The notes below the pieces were generated by a model. The model saw only the letters and a program-made list of their open reading frames with translations. It was not told the DNA's origin and did no database searches. The position numbers and the translations under genes were made by a program. Of a stretch of 11,226 nucleotides of DNA, positions 1-5,704 are shown in pieces; position 1 is the stretch's first letter, and each line of letters opens with the position of its first letter. The DNA comes from CAYGDT01 sp964348745 (GTDB lineage Bacteria; Patescibacteriota; Gracilibacteria; Peribacterales; Peribacteraceae): assembly GCA_964348745.1 (NCBI GenBank), contig CAYGDT010000047.1:1-11226 (forward strand). Reading direction: 5' to 3'.

Positions 1-825
1 GCCGTTGCCCATCGTTGTGTAGTAGCAGATGAACGTCGGTCGATTTTGGGAGGCCTGCTTTTTTTCATTGCAGAGTGTATGTGCCGCGGAGAGTGCCGCT
101 TTCACTTGAGCGGGGTCATTTCCGTTTTGCACTTCGATCACATTCCACCCTGTTGCCGCTGCGATTGCCGCAAAGTCGGCAGCGACGGTTTTGGACGGCA
201 TGCCCGAGAGCTGTATGTCGTTCCAGTCGCCGTGCACGATCAAGTTATCAAGTTGCAGATGGCTCGCGAGACGGAAAGCTTCTTGCACTTGTCCCTCCTG
301 ACTATCACCGTCTGCAAGAATTACATCGACGATTCCGGGCTTCCCTTGGTGCAGTAACCCAAACGCACATCCAACAGCATTGCTCACACACTTGCCCAGT
401 GGTCCCGTACCGAATGGAATGTCGCCGATCCCTGCCTCTATGTGTCCGGGGAGTCCCGTTGGTGTGCGAAACGAATCGATGATCGCCTGCGGACTGGCGA
501 GCCGTTCGTCTTTCTTATCGCGCCCGAAGAGGTACTGCAGGCCGTATGCAAGAACCGACAGGTGCCCGGGGCTCATCCGCAGGGGCTGATCGACTGTCGG
601 ATTTCTTTCTTTGGTGATGAAGTATGCGAACGTAAACGCCGAGAGCGGTCCGCCAGAGTGTCCGGATTTGTGTTGGTGGGGTGCCTGCACGGCAAGATGC
701 CGAACAATGGTAAAGGCAAGCTCGAACGCGGTTGATTCGTCTTTGGAGAGGGCAATAGCGTTCTTCGGTCCTATCCAAATTCTCTCTCCTAAAGTCGCGG
801 CGCCGGCGACGCGTTGCAAAGACAT
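1..825 (-). CDS. tkt: Transketolase, N-terminal (ThDP-binding) part, truncated by the left window edge
   Basis: The reverse strand is open from the left edge to an ATG at 825 (275 residues visible; an in-frame ATG at 879 would add 18). It encodes the pyrimidine-phosphate/ThDP half of a transketolase, which moves two-carbon ketol units between sugar phosphates in the cytosolic non-oxidative pentose phosphate pathway. Visible in order: GHSGGPLS (residues 55-62), MSPGHLSVLAYG (84-95), GLPGHIE (124-130), GTGPLGKCVSNAVG (139-152), the metal/ThDP motif ADGDSQEGQ (171-179, D172 matching the Asp of the usual GDG) and GDWNDIQ (199-205, N202 as second ligand). The visible end, YYTTMGNG, matches the family's 'TTIGxG' stretch, so the remainder lies outside. 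Whether this is a full enzyme or a separate N-terminal subunit cannot be seen. I prefer start 825 because GAAGGA lies seven bases upstream; start 879 has no such site. Confidence 0.93.
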   Translation of the reverse strand, partial: MSLQRVAGAATLGERIWIGPKNAIALSKDESTAFELAFTIVRHLAVQAPHQHKSGHSGGPLSAFTFAYFITKERNPTVDQPLRMSPGHLSVLAYGLQYLFGRDKKDERLASPQAIIDSFRTPTGLPGHIEAGIGDIPFGTGPLGKCVSNAVGCAFGLLHQGKPGIVDVILADGDSQEGQVQEAFRLASHLQLDNLIVHGDWNDIQLSGMPSKTVAADFAAIAAATGWNVIEVQNGNDPAQVKAALSAAHTLCNEKKQASQNRPTFICYYTTMGNG

Positions 826-889
826 GGGAACGTCCTTCGAGTCCTTGCCGGCGAGTGTGCTTGCGTCTGGTCGCGTCATGTCGTACGAG

Positions 890-918
890 ATTGTAGGCGG
901 GAATGCTCCATGAATCAA
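890..918 (-). promoter_or_regulatory. Likely sigma70-type promoter for the transketolase gene
   Basis: Read on the minus strand, TTGATT (913-918) and TACAAT (890-895) are separated by exactly 17 bases, a good -35/-10 pair. The expected start point is near 883. This gives a leader of about 58 bases to the ATG at 825, or only about 4 bases to the ATG at 879. The promoter is inferred from sequence only. Confidence 0.55.
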
Positions 919-1020
919 AACACTAGTATCTAAGCCCTGTTTTCACTACTGATACACGTAGAAAATTAGTGTTCACCATCGCCTTGATCCTGCTCTAACG
1001 CTGGGCGTAGGCTAGCCTGC

Positions 1021-1122
1021 ATGCAACGACGAACAACTCTGCACCGCCCCAAATTCACTCTTCTGGGGATCAATCTTTCGGCGATCGTTTTACTCAGTCT
1101 GATGATGCTGGCCGTTAGCTAA
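1021..1122 (+). CDS. Possible 33-residue single-pass membrane peptide
   Basis: ATG to TAA encodes 33 residues: a short basic head (RR near the start, then HRPK) followed by a continuous hydrophobic segment from about residue 13 to the end (LLGINLSAIVLLSLMMLAVS). The layout would place the N-terminus inside, with one membrane span. A weak promoter can be drawn, TTGATC (984-989) and TAGGCT (1008-1013), 18 bases apart, with the -10 ending seven bases before the ATG. That is similar to the spacing at gnd and the FtsL-like gene. There is no convincing Shine-Dalgarno site. A hairpin with a T run follows 25 bases after the stop. It could equally be the relic of a signal peptide from a lost secreted protein, or chance. 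Function unknown. Confidence 0.3.
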   Translation: MQRRTTLHRPKFTLLGINLSAIVLLSLMMLAVS

Positions 1123-1146
1123 GGAAGCGCTGATCAACTGCCAATT

Positions 1147-1190
1147 TGTCATCCTGAGCTCGTCGATGGTTCGACGGGCTCACCATGACA
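1147..1190. repeat. Long imperfect palindrome (REP-like hairpin), possible terminator on the plus strand
   Basis: TGTCAT (1147-1152) pairs with ATGACA (1185-1190), then TGAGC with GCTCA and CGTCGA with TCGACG. One CC/CC mismatch and one wobble pair interrupt the arms, around a four-base TGGT loop. The arms are about 20 bases long. The plus strand continues with TTTTT, so it could end plus-strand transcription. On the minus strand no T run follows. The wording (TCATCCTGAGC... facing GGCTCACCATGA) resembles a palindromic element I recall from many intergenic regions of environmental bacterial genomes. That resemblance is from memory. Confidence 0.6.
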
Positions 1191-1219
1191 TTTTTCTGAT
1201 ACTCCCTAAGTCCGGTCTA

Positions 1220-1957
1220 TCAATTCTTTTCGATGATCAGCATTCTCTTCGGACCATTGGAAGTCTCCTCTTTCACGCCCGTCCAGTCATGGATAGCGTT
1301 GATGAGCGTATCGTGGTCGTAGGTGTAACCTTTGCCGCGCTTTGTGCCAGGATCATTGGTAATAAAATTCCTTCTATCATATCCGGTGATCACGAGCATG
1401 TGATACCATGGTCCTGCACCGGAGAAATAGGGGTTACCAAGCTCTCGCCCTGCCGCCGGAACAATAACAGGATTTCCTTTGGAGAGTTCGTAGAGAATCG
1501 ATGCCTTCGTGACGTCATCACTGACGCGAGTTTTGTATTTGTAGTACTTTTCAACAATCTCTGCGAGTTCCTGCACAGTGACGTCGTACTTATATCGGTG
1601 TGCTTCCTCCCAGTTAATAATTTGAAGGATTTCTCGATTCGCTTGTTCCGGCATCAGTGTCGTCTCACGAAGGAAATAATCCACCATGATGACCGATGCC
1701 TCCTCGCAGGCTTCCTGATAGGGGTTGTCCCAATTGCCCTCCGGCGCTTGCACGGTAAATGGAACATCAAGTTCCACCTTGGCAGGCAGCGTGACTTCCT
1801 CGATATCCTCGATTTCTGGGTCAGGCGTTTCGCTTCCGGCAGAGGGTACCTGTGCCTCCGAAGTAGGCTTCAGCTCTACGGTTATTGTCGAAGAGGAGCA
1901 TCCGAAGAGCGCAAGTGCCGTGAGCGTTACAATCGTATGGCGCAAGAGTGGTTGCAT
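1220..1957 (-). CDS. Secreted lipoprotein with a C39-like cysteine peptidase domain
   Basis: This 245-residue protein begins with a signal peptide ending in LALFGC. Cys20 is the likely lipidated residue, and a Ser-rich then Pro/Glu-rich linker (21-60) would tether the domain to the membrane surface. The domain (about 62-245) has the layout of the Peptidase_C39_2 group: VPFTVQAP.GNW (65-76), QEACEEAS with Cys84 as the likely nucleophile, WYHMLVITGYD with His186 as the base, and NDPGTKRG with Asp202 as the third residue. Substrate unknown. Proteins of this group are usually assigned as cysteine peptidases or cell-wall hydrolases on fold alone. The ATG lacks a Shine-Dalgarno site. The gene is divergent from the transaldolase gene, with 91 bases between the two start codons. 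It ends in TGA directly followed by TAG. Confidence 0.8.
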   Translation of the reverse strand: MQPLLRHTIVTLTALALFGCSSSTITVELKPTSEAQVPSAGSETPDPEIEDIEEVTLPAKVELDVPFTVQAPEGNWDNPYQEACEEASVIMVDYFLRETTLMPEQANREILQIINWEEAHRYKYDVTVQELAEIVEKYYKYKTRVSDDVTKASILYELSKGNPVIVPAAGRELGNPYFSGAGPWYHMLVITGYDRRNFITNDPGTKRGKGYTYDHDTLINAIHDWTGVKEETSNGPKRMLIIEKN

Positions 1958-1972
1958 ATGCGGTCTTTTGAC

Positions 1973-1978
1973 AGTATA
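1973..1978 (-). promoter_or_regulatory. -10 element of the lipoprotein gene
   Basis: On the minus strand TATACT ends 15 bases before the ATG at 1957, predicting a leader of only about 8 bases. The -35 position (TGAAAA with a 17-base spacer) is poor. A plus-strand TTGACA (1968-1973) abuts the same site, so divergent promoters may be packed here. Confidence 0.4.
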
Positions 1979-1990
1979 ACCGATTCTCGC

Positions 1991-2019
1991 TTAATTTTCA
2001 GCAGAAACTCGTGTAAAAT
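1991..2019 (+). promoter_or_regulatory. Candidate promoter of the transaldolase gene
   Basis: TTAATT (1991-1996) and TAAAAT (2014-2019) are spaced 17 bases apart and end 29 bases before the ATG at 2049. An alternative pair, perfect TTGACA (1968-1973) with TTAATT (1991-1996) as a poor -10, has the same spacing. I cannot choose between them from sequence. Confidence 0.35.
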
Positions 2020-2048
2020 GAACGAGAATTCCTTCCAAAAGCCATCTC

Positions 2049-2690
2049 ATGAAACTCTTTCTGGATACCGCCAATACAGGTCATGTCGCCGAAATTGCCG
2101 CGTGGGGCGTCCTTGATGGAGTGACGACGAATCCGACCTTAGTGGCCAAGGAAGGAAAGGAGTTCAAGCCGACTATTCTCAAAATGTGCGAATATGTTCC
2201 CTGCGTTTCCGCACAGGTCACCGCTACGGATGCCGCCGGCATGAAGAAGCAGGCAGATGAGTACAGTAGTTGGCATAAGCATGTCGTTGTCAAAGTTCCG
2301 ATGACAACCGAAGGACTCATAACACTCTCGTACTGCAAGAAAAAGGGGATCAAAACGAATACGACTCTTATTTTTTCCGCTGCGCAGGCAATCCTTGCCG
2401 CAAAAGCCGGTGCCAGCATTATTAGTCCGTTCATCGGTCGACTCGACGATGCGGGACAAAATGGTATGGAGTTGATTGCGGAAATTATGCAGATCTGGAA
2501 CCAGTATGCGTTCGAAACGGAAGTCCTCGTTGCGTCGACCAGACACCCGCGTCATATCATCGAAGCTGCCGAACTCGGCGCACATATCTCTACGATTCCC
2601 TATGAAATCTTCAAGAAGCTCCCGCACCACCCGCTCACCGACAGCGGCATCGAGAAATTTATGAAGGATTGGGAGAGCACGGGACAGTAA
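2049..2690 (+). CDS. tal: Transaldolase, TalC/fructose-6-phosphate aldolase-like short type
   Basis: The 213-residue product has the length of the short transaldolase/FSA subfamily, against about 310-330 for the long TalB type. It is a TIM-barrel enzyme that transfers dihydroxyacetone units between sugar phosphates through a lysine Schiff base. Visible motifs: MKLFLDTAN (D6 and the following residues), DGVTTNPTL (23-31), VVVKVPMT with catalytic Lys82, NTTLIFS (104-110), SPFIGRLDD, an ASTRHP stretch (usually ASIRHP) and the C-terminal PYEIFKKLPHHPLTDSG. It begins at ATG 2049 with no Shine-Dalgarno site and precedes gnd by 43 bases on the same strand. Transaldolase and F6P aldolase activities cannot be told apart safely here. 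The pentose phosphate neighbours favour transaldolase. Confidence 0.95.
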   Translation: MKLFLDTANTGHVAEIAAWGVLDGVTTNPTLVAKEGKEFKPTILKMCEYVPCVSAQVTATDAAGMKKQADEYSSWHKHVVVKVPMTTEGLITLSYCKKKGIKTNTTLIFSAAQAILAAKAGASIISPFIGRLDDAGQNGMELIAEIMQIWNQYAFETEVLVASTRHPRHIIEAAELGAHISTIPYEIFKKLPHHPLTDSGIEKFMKDWESTGQ

Positions 2691-2721
2691 TTCATTTCAA
2701 ATATCAGGAACGGCACTGTGT

Positions 2722-2727
2722 TACACT
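2722..2727 (+). promoter_or_regulatory. Extended -10 element placing the gnd start at or on the ATG
   Basis: TGT-TACACT forms an extended -10 (TGn upstream of the hexamer). Only six bases separate it from the gnd ATG at 2734, so the expected transcription start is the A of ATG, giving a leaderless mRNA. No clear -35 is seen. AGGAA at 2705-2709 is too far upstream to act as a ribosome binding site. gnd might also be read through from the transaldolase gene. Confidence 0.45.
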
Positions 2728-2733
2728 GGTCGC

Positions 2734-4152
2734 ATGGCAATCAACCAACTCGGCGTCATCGGTCTTGGGACCATGGGGGCAAATCTCGCACGGAACGCGG
2801 CGAGGAATGGGGTGAAAGTTGCTGTTTTTAATCGCACTACAGAGCGGATGCACGAATTTCTACGGGATCATGGTAAAGAGGGGAGTTTTGTTCCGTGCAA
2901 AACGTACGAGGAACTTCTTCGATCACTCGATGCTCCCCGCGCGATTCTCGTCATGGTTAAAGCGGGCGAAGCAGTGGATCAAGTAATCAGCGATCTGCTG
3001 CCGCTTCTCAAGAAGGGAGACATTCTGATCGACGGAGGCAACAGTCATTATTCCGATGCCGAGCGTCGCACCGCAGAACTTTCTCAAAAGGGGATCTGCT
3101 TTATCGGCATGGGTGTCTCCGGAGGAGAAGAGGGTGCACTCAACGGTCCGAGTATGATGCCGGGAGGCGATAAAGCAGCGTACGAAAAGATGGAGAGTTT
3201 GTTTAGTAAAATGGCAGCTGCAGACGGTCTTGGCGGGAAGTGTGTAACGTACATCGGTTCCGGAGGAGCAGGGCACTTTGTGAAAATGGTTCATAACGGA
3301 ATCGAATACGCAGTCATGCAGTTGATTGCAGAAGCATATGACATTCTCAAAAGTGTCGGGGAATATAGCAATGCAGAACTTGCAGAGACGTTTTCGTACT
3401 GGAATGACGGCGACGATCTGCAATCTTTCCTGATAGAAATCACCGCTGCAATCTTTGCAAAGAAAGACGATCTTGGCGGATCCGGAGATCTCATAGACGT
3501 TATCGCAGACCGTGCGGGTCAGAAGGGAACAGGGAAGTGGACCACGGAAGCTGCAATGACACTCGGTGTTGCCATCCCAACAATCAACGCAGCGGTGGAT
3601 GCACGAATACTCTCCGGGAGTCCGATGCTGCGTGATCGAGAGAGGAGCGAACTTCCCTATACTCCGGATCTGGAAGAGCCCATGCCCCCACGCGAGAAGC
3701 TGCGTCACATGGTGCGTTCGGGCTTGCATCTCAGCACGCTCTGCGCCTATAAACAGGGGTTTCAACTGATGGGAGCCGCGAGTGCGGAGTATGGATGGAA
3801 TCTAAATTTACAGGAGTGTGCGCGGATCTGGCTCGGCGGTTGCATTATCCGTTCGGTACTCTTAAAGACGATCATGGATACGCTCAGCAGTGATCCGACA
3901 ATTGCAGCATCCGGCAGCAAGGATTTGCGCGATGATTTCGGTGGTCAGAAGCAAATGTACTGGAGGCTTCTGCAGGAGCTTGCAGCAAGCCGTGGCATTC
4001 CGATTCCTGCGTTTTCAGCATCCTTGAGTTACTACGATGCTTTGCGGAGGGAGCGGCTTCCCCAAAACCTCATTCAAGCTCAGCGCGATTTTTTCGGGGC
4101 ACACGGGTATGCGAGAACGGACAGAGAAGGGGAGTTCCATTCGGAATGGTAA
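2734..4152 (+). CDS. gnd: 6-phosphogluconate dehydrogenase, decarboxylating
   Basis: The 472-residue protein matches the long form of the family. It oxidatively decarboxylates 6-phosphogluconate to ribulose 5-phosphate in the cytosol, normally making NADPH. The Rossmann domain starts GVIGLGTMG (7-15), with NRTTER (33-38) at the place that sets NADP preference. Further motifs are ILIDGGNSHY (97-106), GMGVSGGEEGA (125-135), the catalytic stretch GHFVKMVHNGIEY (180-192; Lys184, His187, Asn188, Glu191), DRAGQKGTGKWT (259-270), and the C-terminal tail FFGAHGY with FHSEW, which in this dimer family reaches into the partner's active site. All expected residues are present. It lies 43 bases after the transaldolase gene. 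No glucose-6-phosphate dehydrogenase gene is in the window. Confidence 0.97.
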   Translation: MAINQLGVIGLGTMGANLARNAARNGVKVAVFNRTTERMHEFLRDHGKEGSFVPCKTYEELLRSLDAPRAILVMVKAGEAVDQVISDLLPLLKKGDILIDGGNSHYSDAERRTAELSQKGICFIGMGVSGGEEGALNGPSMMPGGDKAAYEKMESLFSKMAAADGLGGKCVTYIGSGGAGHFVKMVHNGIEYAVMQLIAEAYDILKSVGEYSNAELAETFSYWNDGDDLQSFLIEITAAIFAKKDDLGGSGDLIDVIADRAGQKGTGKWTTEAAMTLGVAIPTINAAVDARILSGSPMLRDRERSELPYTPDLEEPMPPREKLRHMVRSGLHLSTLCAYKQGFQLMGAASAEYGWNLNLQECARIWLGGCIIRSVLLKTIMDTLSSDPTIAASGSKDLRDDFGGQKQMYWRLLQELAASRGIPIPAFSASLSYYDALRRERLPQNLIQAQRDFFGAHGYARTDREGEFHSEW

Positions 4153-4158
4153 TAAAAA

Positions 4159-4186
4159 GGATAACGGATGGTGGATAAAGGATAGT
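4159..4186 (+). repeat. Short purine-rich tandem repeat, two 14-base units
   Basis: GGATAACGGATGGT (4159-4172) is followed directly by GGATAAAGGATAGT (4173-4186), differing at two positions, then by a partial GGGTAGG. It sits six bases after the gnd stop. A separate pair, AACGTATTACG (4195-4205) and AACGTACTACG (4225-4235), repeats with a 30-base period. No gene was found in the 177-base spacer before the desaturase, and no clear terminator. Confidence 0.6.
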
Positions 4187-4329
4187 GGGTAGGAAACGTA
4201 TTACGAACTGCATGTCAGATGCGCAACGTACTACGCCGTCTTCCGAGAATAATAAAACTGTTGCCACAACCAAAAAAACACAGATTGTCTCTTTCTTCAC
4301 TCAGCTGACCACACTACTCTTTCTTGTAT

Positions 4330-5439
4330 ATGAAGCAGCGCATCCATCAAACGGTTATTTTACTCTACGTCATCATTCCGTTTCTTGGGTTGATTGCAGG
4401 AATGGTCTTACTGTGGAATAGCTATTTTTCTGCGACTGACCTAATTCTTCTTCTTGTTTTCCAATGTATCGGCGTGATCGGTATCACCATCGGATACCAT
4501 CGCATGCTGACTCACATGGGTTTTAAAACGTACAGAGCAGTTCGATACTTCTTCGTTATTTGCGGGTGCATGGCTCTGGAGGGCGCGCCGCTTTCGTGGG
4601 TGGCAACGCATATCAAGCACCACGCGCATTCCGATGAGGAGGATGATCCTCATAGTCCGATGAAGAGTTTTTTTCATGCGCATTTGGGTTGGCTCTTTTC
4701 ATTGAGCAGCTTTGCGGACCCTGCTGTGTACTGTCCGGAACTTCGCAACGACCCGGCTATCAAACGTATCGATGATCTGTACTGGGTTTGGGGTCTACTC
4801 GCGCTCGGTGTTCCCGCTCTCATTGGCGGCTGGTCGGGGTTTATTTGGGGAGGTCTCGTACGTGTATTGCTGACGACGCATGTTACGTGGAGCGTCAATT
4901 CCATATGTCATACGTTCGGAAGCAGAGGATTTGAAACGACGGACGAAAGCAGGAACAATTGGCTGATCGGTCTTCTTGCTTTCGGTGAAGGCTGGCACAA
5001 CAACCATCATGCGTTCCCCACAAATGCTTTCCACGGGTTGCGCTGGTGGCAGTTTGATCTCTCCGGCCTTATCATCCGTACGATGGAAATCACAGGACTT
5101 GCGTGGGATGTACAGCGGGTAAGCACGTCGATGCAGCAGGCACATCTTATTCGCGGCAAGAGCATGCACGAAAGCATTGCGGATATGAAAGCAGATCTCG
5201 GTGCAGCCATCGACTACGCGCGTGTTGAGTTGAATAAGATGATCCTCAAGTTGCCGTCGCAAAAAGTCGCTATGGTGCGGTATGCACACGAGGAGACAAT
5301 GAAACGCTTGTCCGAGATACAACTCAAACTCGAGCGCCGCAGGAATGTAAAGAAAGCAACCCTCCTTCGTCGTCAGCAGGAAGTTGAGGATCTTCTTGCA
5401 GAGGCAAAGCACCGTCTGAATCTTTTACAGGCGGTGTAA
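4330..5439 (+). CDS. Membrane fatty acid desaturase (delta-9/acyl-CoA desaturase-like) with C-terminal helical extension
   Basis: From ATG 4330 the product is 369 residues. It has the histidine clusters of membrane di-iron desaturases: GYHRMLTH (His57, His62), HIKHHAH (His94, His97, His98), the NSICH site (His194) and GEGWHNNHH (His223, His226, His227). Hydrophobic spans lie at about 9-30, 36-55, 69-84 and 153-186. Such enzymes insert a cis double bond into a fatty acyl chain, using O2 and an electron donor. After about residue 265 a tail of roughly 100 residues follows that is rich in Lys, Arg, Glu and Leu, probably helical and partly coiled coil. It is longer than in typical bacterial members. 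A TTG at 4324, two codons upstream, is less likely as the start. No Shine-Dalgarno site is seen. Confidence 0.9.
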   Translation: MKQRIHQTVILLYVIIPFLGLIAGMVLLWNSYFSATDLILLLVFQCIGVIGITIGYHRMLTHMGFKTYRAVRYFFVICGCMALEGAPLSWVATHIKHHAHSDEEDDPHSPMKSFFHAHLGWLFSLSSFADPAVYCPELRNDPAIKRIDDLYWVWGLLALGVPALIGGWSGFIWGGLVRVLLTTHVTWSVNSICHTFGSRGFETTDESRNNWLIGLLAFGEGWHNNHHAFPTNAFHGLRWWQFDLSGLIIRTMEITGLAWDVQRVSTSMQQAHLIRGKSMHESIADMKADLGAAIDYARVELNKMILKLPSQKVAMVRYAHEETMKRLSEIQLKLERRRNVKKATLLRRQQEVEDLLAEAKHRLNLLQAV

Positions 5440-5460
5440 TTCCTTAGAATGTTGGCGTAG

Positions 5461-5484
5461 CCACGTCAGCTTAAGCTGACTTGG
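5461..5484. repeat. Near-perfect palindrome between the desaturase and tRNA genes
   Basis: CCA, one mismatched base, GTCAGC, TTAA, GCTGAC, one mismatched base, TGG: twelve-base arms with a single mismatch. The 16-base core at 5465-5480 is fully self-complementary. It lies 21 bases after the desaturase stop. It has no T run on either side, so it is not a classic terminator. Confidence 0.6.
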
Positions 5485-5501
5485 TTTGCAGCTTTGCAGT
5501 A

Positions 5502-5529
5502 CCCCTACGCCCCTATCGGGGCTTCGGGG
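5502..5529. terminator. GC-rich hairpin, possible bidirectional transcription stop
   Basis: The inner stem GCCCC/GGGGC (5509-5513 with 5518-5522) around TATC is extended by an outer CCCC/GGGG (5502-5505 with 5526-5529) across a three-by-three internal loop. It stands between the convergent desaturase gene and tRNA gene. No T run follows on either strand, so termination is a weak inference. Confidence 0.35.
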
Positions 5530-5589
5530 CACACAGTATCTTGCGATTCGCTGCGTCGCTACGCTCCTAGCTCATCTGCAATTCAACTG

Positions 5590-5681
5590 TGGCGGAGAGG
5601 GCGGGATTTGAACCCGCGATCCCGCAATAGCAGGATACCACATTAGCAGTGTGGCGCTTTCGACCACTCAGCCACCTCTCC
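5590..5681 (-). tRNA. tRNA-Ser (anticodon GCU)
   Basis: On the minus strand the acceptor stem GGAGAGG pairs with CCTCTCC. The anticodon arm is CCACA-CTGCTAA-TGTGG with anticodon GCT, decoding AGC/AGU. A long class II variable arm (ATCCTGC/GCGGGAT) fits serine, and the T arm is GCGGG-TTCAAAT-CCCGC. Discriminator G and a genome-encoded CCA (5590-5592) follow. Total length is 92 bases with CCA. Confidence 0.96.
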
Positions 5682-5704
5682 GTGTTACTTAAAAGTGATC
5701 ACCT

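Larger units (their letters stand above)
826..1219. other. Intergenic region between transketolase and the lipoprotein gene
   Basis: About 340-390 bases separate the transketolase start from the 3' end of the minus-strand lipoprotein gene. The segment holds the transketolase promoter (890-918), a possible 33-residue membrane peptide (1021-1122), a short palindrome around the GGCTAGCC at 1010-1017, and a long hairpin repeat (1147-1190). No RNA gene or known protein was recognised in it. Confidence 0.6.

Noticed and set aside
1148..1189. Terminator of the lipoprotein gene
   Set aside because: Read on the minus strand, the hairpin is followed by AAATTGG and not by a T run, so only the plus strand has terminator-like form.
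1166..2116. Plus-strand open frame of 316 codons opposite the lipoprotein gene
   Set aside because: It has no recognisable domain and runs into the start of the transaldolase gene. The opposite strand has a signal peptide with lipobox and the C39-type Cys, His and Asp residues.
2923..3765. Minus-strand open frame of 280 codons
   Set aside because: It is the complement of gnd, whose family motifs are complete. The shadow product is Cys/His-rich without any known pattern.
4185..4421. Possible 78-codon gene or frameshifted N-terminus before the desaturase
   Set aside because: It needs a GTG start and overlaps the desaturase by about 90 bases in another frame. The desaturase begins normally at ATG 4330 with its first membrane span intact, so no frameshift is needed.
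4795..5412. Minus-strand open frame of 205 codons
   Set aside because: It lies wholly inside the desaturase gene, whose histidine boxes are intact, and shows no domain.
5590..5681. tRNA as the attachment site of an integrated element
   Set aside because: No integrase, no second copy of the tRNA 3' end and no mobile genes are seen in the window.
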